Assembly: GCF_934372025.1 (NCBI RefSeq)
Contig: NZ_CAKROJ010000071.1
Coordinates: 1 to 10,223 of the forward strand
Direction of reading: 5' to 3'
From: an uncultured Blautia sp.
Lineage (GTDB): Bacteria > Bacillota > Clostridia > Lachnospirales > Lachnospiraceae
DNA length: 10,223 nt
This document shows, piece by piece, positions 6,787 to 10,223 of the stretch. Under the pieces are notes generated by a model, which worked only from the letters and a program-made list of their open reading frames with translations, was not told the DNA's origin and did no database searches. Position 1 is the stretch's first letter, and each line of letters begins with the position of its first letter. The position numbers were made by a program, and so were the translations under genes.

Positions 6787-7326
6787 GTGAGTGATCATAT
6801 CAGAACTTATACGGGAAAAGAGTTTTACCCGATGGAGCCGGATCCGGATGCCATCTGCATAGAAGATATCGCTCATGCGTTACCTATGATATGTCGTGGA
6901 AACGGGCATGTACACAGCTTCTGGTCAGTGGGAGAACACTGTATCTGCTGTGCAAAGGAAGCAGAAGCCCGTGGATTTTCAAATCGGGTCATACTGGCAT
7001 GTCTGCTGCATGATGCAAGTGAATGTTATATGTCGGATGTGCCGCGGCCGTTTAAGAAAGAACTGGGATTTTATCAGGAACAGGAAGAAAAGCTTCTGCG
7101 TATTATATATAGGAAATTTCTCGGTTCTGATCTGACAGAAGCAGAGCAGGCACAGCTTCACGAAATAGATAATGATCTGCTCTGGTATGACCTTGAAGTG
7201 CTGTTGAAAGAAAAACAGTCCGGCGACGCACCAAAAATCCACATAAAACTGGATTATCAGGTGCGGCCATTTGAAACTGTCGAACAGGAATATCATCAGC
7301 TGTTCCTGAAATATTTCAGACAATAA
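6787..7326 (+). CDS. HD-domain phosphohydrolase (YfbR-like)
   Basis: A 179-residue HD-superfamily metal-dependent phosphohydrolase. The metal ligands can be read off: H51 (WSVGEHC), H75-D76 (LACLLHDASE) and an Asp at 128 or 130 (HEIDND). YMSDVPRPFKKEL (81-93) is typical of the subgroup related to the 5'-deoxynucleotidase YfbR, often found in phages and Firmicutes. The likely reaction is dephosphorylation of a nucleotide, in the cytoplasm. The start is GTG, supported by AAGGAGGG at 6 nt; a nearby ATG at 6782 reaches a stop at once. It lies 19 bp after the beta-helix gene and so probably shares its transcript, but no link to sugar use is evident. Its stop is one base from the stop of the convergent XRE gene. 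Confidence 0.88.
   Translation: MSDHIRTYTGKEFYPMEPDPDAICIEDIAHALPMICRGNGHVHSFWSVGEHCICCAKEAEARGFSNRVILACLLHDASECYMSDVPRPFKKELGFYQEQEEKLLRIIYRKFLGSDLTEAEQAQLHEIDNDLLWYDLEVLLKEKQSGDAPKIHIKLDYQVRPFETVEQEYHQLFLKYFRQ
7306..7319. repeat. 14 bp perfect palindrome at the convergent gene junction
   Basis: CTGAAATATTTCAG is its own reverse complement and lies in the last codons of the HD gene. As RNA it would form only a 5 bp stem with a 4 nt loop. Just before it are two mutually exclusive 6 bp pairings, GAACAG/CTGTTC (7282-7287, 7300-7305) and CAGGAA/TTCCTG (7285-7290, 7303-7308). Since the two convergent genes leave no room for a terminator, these might help end transcription, but there is no T tract and the case is weak. 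Confidence 0.3.
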
Positions 7327-7327
7327 T

Positions 7328-7945
7328 TTAGCTGTGTATGATGTCGATCGGCAATGCATCATCGCAGTGATTGCGAAGTACATTCGGTGTGTGAAGCGTC
7401 AGTATCTTTGTAGTCATATTTGTATTGTTATACCATATATGCTCCACATCTGAACGAAAATGTGCAGTATCACCAGGATAAAGCTCGTAGGTTTTATCCT
7501 GGATTTTTAATGTCAGAATCCCTTCTAAAACATATACAAATTCCTCACCTTTGTGTGCAAATAAAGCGCTTTTTGATGCGTTTGGTGAAGGAAGTAAAAC
7601 ACTGATCTTAGGGAACATATCCATATTCAGATTATGGGTTATCTGATAGTTGATATGTTTTGTATTTTCCATATACAGTACGGAGTTTTCATAGCTTCGA
7701 TGGACGACATGTTCCCAATTATCTTCATGTTCGGAGGTTTCGGTTGGAAAGAGTTTGTCCATGGTAGTATTCAGAGCTTTGGCTATAGTCATAAGACTGT
7801 CCAGGGAAATCGTGGTCTGGCCACGTTCGAATTTTGATAAATAGCCCTGAGACAGATCTGTCTTTTCTCCCAATTCTTTTAAAGTGAGTCCTGCCTGTTT
7901 GCGGAGTTCATTTACCTTATTGCCTACATATTGTATGTCTTTCAT
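7328..7945 (-). CDS. XRE-family regulator with C-terminal cupin domain
   Basis: A 205-residue regulator of the HTH_3 plus cupin_2 type (PuuR/SutR-like architecture). Residues 10-66 form the helix-turn-helix: LKELGEKTDLSQGYLSKFER, then GQTTISLDSLMTIAKAL. Residues about 115-187 form the cupin, with H131, E134/E135, PGD (157-159), H162 and H169 as likely ligand or metal positions. Such proteins commonly repress or activate a neighbouring amino acid, polyamine or sulfur gene set in response to a small ligand bound by the cupin. GAGG stands 5 nt before the ATG. The gene is divergent from the exporter/reductase pair, so these are its most likely targets, along with itself. The ligand is unknown. 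Confidence 0.93.
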   Translation of the reverse strand: MKDIQYVGNKVNELRKQAGLTLKELGEKTDLSQGYLSKFERGQTTISLDSLMTIAKALNTTMDKLFPTETSEHEDNWEHVVHRSYENSVLYMENTKHINYQITHNLNMDMFPKISVLLPSPNASKSALFAHKGEEFVYVLEGILTLKIQDKTYELYPGDTAHFRSDVEHIWYNNTNMTTKILTLHTPNVLRNHCDDALPIDIIHS

Positions 7946-8015
7946 AGTAACCTCATTCTTTCTGAAATTGAAAAAATATCCTGATAGGAAAGTTAACAGG
8001 GAAAATTTAGTACAG

Positions 8016-8024
8016 GGAATATTC
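8016..8024. promoter_or_regulatory. GGAATATTC element near the XRE gene transcription start
   Basis: GGAATATTC lies just downstream of the predicted minus-strand -10 (8035-8040), in the first bases of the XRE transcript. The same core appears as a 12 bp palindrome at 8171-8182 in front of the exporter promoter. Placement at both divergent promoters suits an autoregulated operator of the XRE protein. This is inferred from position and repetition only. Confidence 0.35.
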
Positions 8025-8034
8025 TTATATGATA

Positions 8035-8066
8035 ATTATATTACTTTTTCTGTGTTCCGATGTCAA
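8035..8066 (-). promoter_or_regulatory. Promoter of the XRE-cupin gene
   Basis: A consensus -35 TTGACA (complement of 8061-8066) is followed on the minus strand by TAATAT at 17 bp (8038-8043), overlapping a perfect TATAAT at 20 bp (8035-8040). Either hexamer could serve as the -10; the first has ideal spacing, the second the ideal sequence. The leader to the ATG at 7945 would be roughly 80-85 nt. Confidence 0.65.
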
Positions 8067-8089
8067 ATAAAATCGAAAAAGATTTTGAA

Positions 8090-8148
8090 TTGCACAAATA
8101 AGTTGCACTATTAGGAATATCTAACGAAAGTTATTGGCAACATTGCAC
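8090..8148. repeat. Three TTGCAC direct repeats between the divergent promoters
   Basis: TTGCAC occurs at 8090-8095, 8103-8108 and 8143-8148, all in the same orientation. The first two start 13 bp apart; the third starts 40 bp after the second. They fall between the -35 boxes of the two divergent promoters, where an activator would bind. The hexamer is short, so chance is possible. Confidence 0.35.
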
Positions 8149-8170
8149 ATAAAACAAGGAATAAAATTGA

Positions 8171-8182
8171 TGGAATATTCCA
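8171..8182. promoter_or_regulatory. 12 bp palindrome upstream of the exporter promoter
   Basis: TGGAATATTCCA is a perfect palindrome 15 bp upstream of the exporter -35 box. It shares the core GGAATATTC with 8016-8024 and a near copy, GGAATATC, with 8114-8121. A dimeric helix-turn-helix protein such as the adjacent XRE regulator could bind it. No experimental support can be read from the sequence. Confidence 0.4.
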
Positions 8183-8197
8183 AATAGGAAAAAAGAC

Positions 8198-8226
8198 TTG
8201 ACAATTGTGAAAAAAATATCTATTAT
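8198..8226 (+). promoter_or_regulatory. Strong sigma-A promoter of the exporter/reductase operon
   Basis: TTGACA (8198-8203, perfect -35) is followed after exactly 17 bp by TATTAT (8221-8226, five of six matches). Transcription would begin near 8233. The -10 is covered by an inverted repeat, TTATGA-AA-TCATAA (8223-8236), and a cre-like box follows at once. A promoter this close to consensus would be strong unless repressed, so the overlapping sites suggest tight negative control. Confidence 0.8.
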
Positions 8227-8236
8227 GAAATCATAA
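8223..8236. repeat. Inverted repeat overlapping the exporter -10 box
   Basis: TTATGA (8223-8228) and TCATAA (8231-8236) are exact reverse complements with a 2 bp centre. The element covers most of the -10 and the predicted start point, a position where bound repressor would block RNA polymerase. Which protein would bind it is unknown; the XRE-cupin regulator is one candidate. Confidence 0.4.
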
Positions 8237-8237
8237 A

Positions 8238-8251
8238 GGAAAGCGCTTTAA
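8238..8251 (+). promoter_or_regulatory. cre-like CcpA operator just after the exporter start point
   Basis: GGAAAGCGCTTTAA matches the ideal palindromic cre TGAAAGCGCTTTCA at 12 of 14 positions, including the full AAAGCGCTTT core. It starts about 5 bp after the predicted transcription start, the usual place for CcpA repression. It suggests that the exporter/reductase operon is lowered when preferred sugar is present. Another LacI-family repressor could use the same core. Confidence 0.55.
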
Positions 8252-8338
8252 ATATAGCTGCTCTTAAGAACGGATCCGGCAGTCTGGGGATAAAGCGATT
8301 TCAAAATGGGATATAATTTTTTTGGAGAGGTAAAGGAT

Positions 8339-9238
8339 ATGGTAAGATTTATTCAGGTAGCTTTAGCGTTTTTGATGGTTTCTTACATCGTGGTATTTTT
8401 GCAGGATGTATTAAAACATCGTGAAGAGATTCGCAGTGACGGCGCATTTAAAAATGCTGTAAACGTAATACAGGGTTTTGTAACAAACTTCCTGGACACA
8501 TTGGGAATCGGTAGTTTTGCACCACAGACGATCATCTATAAGATGTTCCATCTGGTAAGAGATGACAGCTACATTCCGGGTACACTTAATGTGGCAAATA
8601 CGATTCCGGTAATGTTTGAAGGATTTATCTTCCTGGTTATCGTAGAAGTTGAACCAGTTACACTGATCACTCTGATCATCACATCTATCATCGGTGGTAT
8701 AATCGGAGCAAGAGTTGTAAGTAAACTTCCGGTTAAAAAAGTTCAGTTTGTTATTGCATGTGCGCTGATGTTAACATCTGTTCTCATGGTACTAAGACAG
8801 ACAGGTATTCTTGATACTTTAGGACAGGGTAATACAGCATTAGGATTAACAGGAGCTCCGTTAGTACTGGCTGGTATTGGTACAGCAATCTGCGGTATCG
8901 GACAGTCCATGGGTGTTGGATTCTATGCACCATGTATGGCAATCGTATACTTCGCAGGTATGGACCCGCTGGTATCTTTCCCGATCATGATGGCTTCCTG
9001 TGCAGCAGTTATGCCAATGTCATCCATCACATATGTGAAAGCCGGTAAATACGAAAAGCTTATGTCGATCATTATCATGATCACTGGTGTGATCGGTGTC
9101 GCAACGGCAGCGTTTGTTGTCAAGAATATGAATAAAGATATGCTTGTATGGATCATTGTTGTAGTAGTATTTGTTGCAAGTATTACAACATTCAAACAGG
9201 CATTCACACCTGAGAAAAAAGAAGAAAACGTTGCATAA
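8339..9238 (+). CDS. TauE/SafE-family membrane transporter (putative anion/sulfur compound exporter)
   Basis: A 299-residue integral membrane protein with about eight hydrophobic segments (roughly 3-22, 44-62, 88-104, 107-127, 135-152, 172-207, 211-232, 241-262 and 269-285; some may be re-entrant). Two half-repeats typical of TauE/SafE are visible: FLDTLGIGSFAPQT (51-64) and ICGIGQSMGVGFYAPCM (184-200). Family members move sulfite, sulfoacetate or other organic anions, but most, including this one, have no assigned substrate. An in-frame ATG at 8306 exists, but GGAGAGG (8324-8330) lies 8 nt before the ATG at 8339, whose product begins directly with a membrane helix, so 8339 is chosen. The reductase-like gene follows after 35 bp, clearly in one operon. 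Upstream sites point to control by the XRE-cupin protein and catabolite repression. Confidence 0.88.
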   Translation: MVRFIQVALAFLMVSYIVVFLQDVLKHREEIRSDGAFKNAVNVIQGFVTNFLDTLGIGSFAPQTIIYKMFHLVRDDSYIPGTLNVANTIPVMFEGFIFLVIVEVEPVTLITLIITSIIGGIIGARVVSKLPVKKVQFVIACALMLTSVLMVLRQTGILDTLGQGNTALGLTGAPLVLAGIGTAICGIGQSMGVGFYAPCMAIVYFAGMDPLVSFPIMMASCAAVMPMSSITYVKAGKYEKLMSIIIMITGVIGVATAAFVVKNMNKDMLVWIIVVVVFVASITTFKQAFTPEKKEENVA

Positions 9239-9273
9239 AAAACAATAATGTGTAATAGAGCGGAGGGAAAAAT

Positions 9274-10223
9274 ATGTTATTGCTTAGCAGAGCGGATATT
9301 AAAAGTGTTTTTTCAATGAATGATTCCATAGAGGCTGTTAAAAAAGCTTTTATGCTTTATTCAGACGGTAAGAGCGAAGTACCGTTACGTACAAATATTC
9401 AGGTACCGGAACACAACGGAACATTATTGTTCATGCCGGCCTATGTTGGTGAACTTGATACAGCTTCACTGAAGATTGTAAATATTTTTCCTGAAAACAT
9501 GAAAAAAGGTCTGCCTACTGCTCCGGCACAGGTACTTTTGATTGATACAACTACCGGAATCGTTGTAGCAGTTTTGGATGGTACATATGTTACTCAGTTA
9601 AGAACAGGAGCAGCTTCAGGAGCAGCCTTTGATGCACTGGCAGTCAAAGATGCCAGGGTTGGAGCCCTGATCGGTACAGGTGGTCAGGCAGCAACTCAGT
9701 TAGAGGCTATGCTTTGTGCAAGAAAACTTGAAAAAGTTAAGATCTTTGACATGTGCAAAGAACGTCTGGATGCTTTCGTTGAAAGAATGTCCGTTGAATT
9801 AGCAGAATACGGTGCAGAACTTATTGCAGCAGAGTCATCAGATGATGCAGTTACAGATGCAGATATCTTAGTAACTATGACTCCGGCAAAACGTCCGGTA
9901 TTTGATGCTTCCAAATGCAAAAAAGGTGTTACTGTAAGCTGCGTTGGCGCATATCAGCCTGACATGCAGGAAATGGATCCGGTCATCCTGGAAAGAGCAA
10001 GCAAAATTTATTTCGATTCTCGTTCAGCAGTACTTGCTGAATCAGGCGACATATTGATTCCTCTTAAAGAAGGCAGAATCACAGAAGATGACTTTACAGG
10101 CGAGCTTGGAGAAGTTCTTGCAGGCAGACTTGTGGGAAGAGAAAATGATGATGAGATCATCGTATTTGAGACTGTTGGTATCGGAACTCAGGACCTTATG
10201 GCAGCCAGAGCTATTTACGATAA
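9274..10223 (+). CDS. Ornithine cyclodeaminase/mu-crystallin family protein, 3' end cut by window
   Basis: 316 residues are present, with perhaps 10-15 missing; the TAA at the very end is out of frame (the last codon read is GAT). GGAGGG stands before the ATG. The family holds ornithine cyclodeaminase, alanine dehydrogenase and ketimine/pyrroline-carboxylate reductases. Visible features are R39, K67 in ASLKIVN, R110 in QLRTGAASG, a Rossmann loop GTGGQA (134-139) and D160 after the second strand, which suggests NAD(H) binding. The segment VGAYQPDMQE (224-233) has Tyr at the place where Pseudomonas ornithine cyclodeaminase has its catalytic Asp (VGGDCPGK), so true cyclodeamination of ornithine is unlikely. 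An imine/ketimine reductase or amino acid dehydrogenase fits better. It is co-transcribed with the TauE-like transporter, so the transporter may carry its substrate, product or a toxic by-product. Confidence 0.88.
   Translation, partial: MLLLSRADIKSVFSMNDSIEAVKKAFMLYSDGKSEVPLRTNIQVPEHNGTLLFMPAYVGELDTASLKIVNIFPENMKKGLPTAPAQVLLIDTTTGIVVAVLDGTYVTQLRTGAASGAAFDALAVKDARVGALIGTGGQAATQLEAMLCARKLEKVKIFDMCKERLDAFVERMSVELAEYGAELIAAESSDDAVTDADILVTMTPAKRPVFDASKCKKGVTVSCVGAYQPDMQEMDPVILERASKIYFDSRSAVLAESGDILIPLKEGRITEDDFTGELGEVLAGRLVGRENDDEIIVFETVGIGTQDLMAARAIYD

Larger units (their letters stand above)
7946..8338. other. Divergent control region between XRE-cupin gene and exporter operon
   Basis: This 393 bp gap has no convincing gene. 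It contains one promoter in each direction (8035-8066 minus, 8198-8226 plus), a cre-like box, an inverted repeat over the plus-strand -10, GGAATATTC-type elements at 8016-8024, 8114-8121 (GGAATATC) and 8171-8182, and TTGCAC repeats between the two promoters. The exporter mRNA would have a leader of about 105 nt (8233-8338), in which I recognise no known riboswitch or T-box. Confidence 0.7.

Noticed and set aside
7420..8114. Plus-strand open frames inside and beyond the XRE gene (7420-7605, 7634-7837, 7884-8114)
   Set aside because: They are opposite to a clear XRE-cupin gene, lack family features and good ribosome binding sites, and the last one runs into promoter DNA.
8312..8317. TATAAT as an additional promoter just before the TauE-like gene
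   Set aside because: No -35-like hexamer lies at suitable spacing, and it falls immediately before the ribosome binding site.
8306..8338. Earlier in-frame ATG for the TauE-like gene
   Set aside because: No ribosome binding site precedes 8306, and the eleven extra residues are not hydrophobic; ATG 8339 has GGAGAGG at 8 nt.
8233..8338. Riboswitch in the exporter leader
   Set aside because: The roughly 105 nt leader shows only short stems and no conserved core of a riboswitch or T-box that I know.
10221..10223. TAA at the window end as the stop of the reductase-like gene
   Set aside because: It is out of frame; the reading frame gives GAT followed by an incomplete AA codon, so the gene continues beyond the window.

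Overview
The window looks like a chromosomal stretch from a low-to-moderate GC, Gram-positive gut-type Clostridia, most likely Lachnospiraceae. The basis is AT-rich intergenic DNA, strong GGAGG-type ribosome binding sites, a CUT1 sugar transporter with no ATPase gene beside it, and a glucose-type PTS IIA with a separate EIIC. The genus cannot be fixed from the sequence alone. I saw no tRNA, rRNA, CRISPR array, insertion sequence or prophage.

Left part (1-1610, all minus strand): the first codons of a PTS EIIC gene run off the left edge. Upstream of it lie a stand-alone glucose-type IIA protein with its own extended -10 promoter, then an AraC-family regulator with an N-terminal cupin. The regulator is divergent from a sugar transport operon across a 355 bp AT-rich control region that holds a perfect 10 bp inverted repeat.

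Middle part (1966-7326, all plus strand): substrate-binding protein, a strong hairpin with a T tract, two CUT1 permeases overlapping at GTGACTAG, a 149-residue uncharacterised soluble protein, a 428-residue parallel beta-helix protein with no signal peptide (its start overlaps the previous gene by 41 nt), and an HD-domain phosphohydrolase with a GTG start. The likely picture is import of an oligosaccharide, induced through the AraC protein, with processing inside the cell by the beta-helix protein. The ATPase is presumably supplied in trans by an MsmX/UgpC-type protein. The substrate is not identifiable from the sequence. The binding protein unusually has no lipobox cysteine.

Right part (7328-10223): an XRE-cupin regulator on the minus strand ends one base from the HD gene. 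It is divergent from a TauE/SafE-family exporter followed, 35 bp later, by an ornithine cyclodeaminase/mu-crystallin-family enzyme truncated by the window end. The enzyme keeps the fold's Lys, Arg and nucleotide-binding motifs, but has Tyr where true ornithine cyclodeaminase has its catalytic Asp, so an imine/ketimine reductase is more likely. The 393 bp between the divergent genes is rich in sites: a near-perfect sigma-A promoter in each direction, a cre-like box just after the exporter start point, a palindrome over its -10, repeated GGAATATTC elements near both promoters and three TTGCAC repeats. This regulator-exporter-reductase cassette and the cytosolic beta-helix pair are the two parts most worth follow-up.
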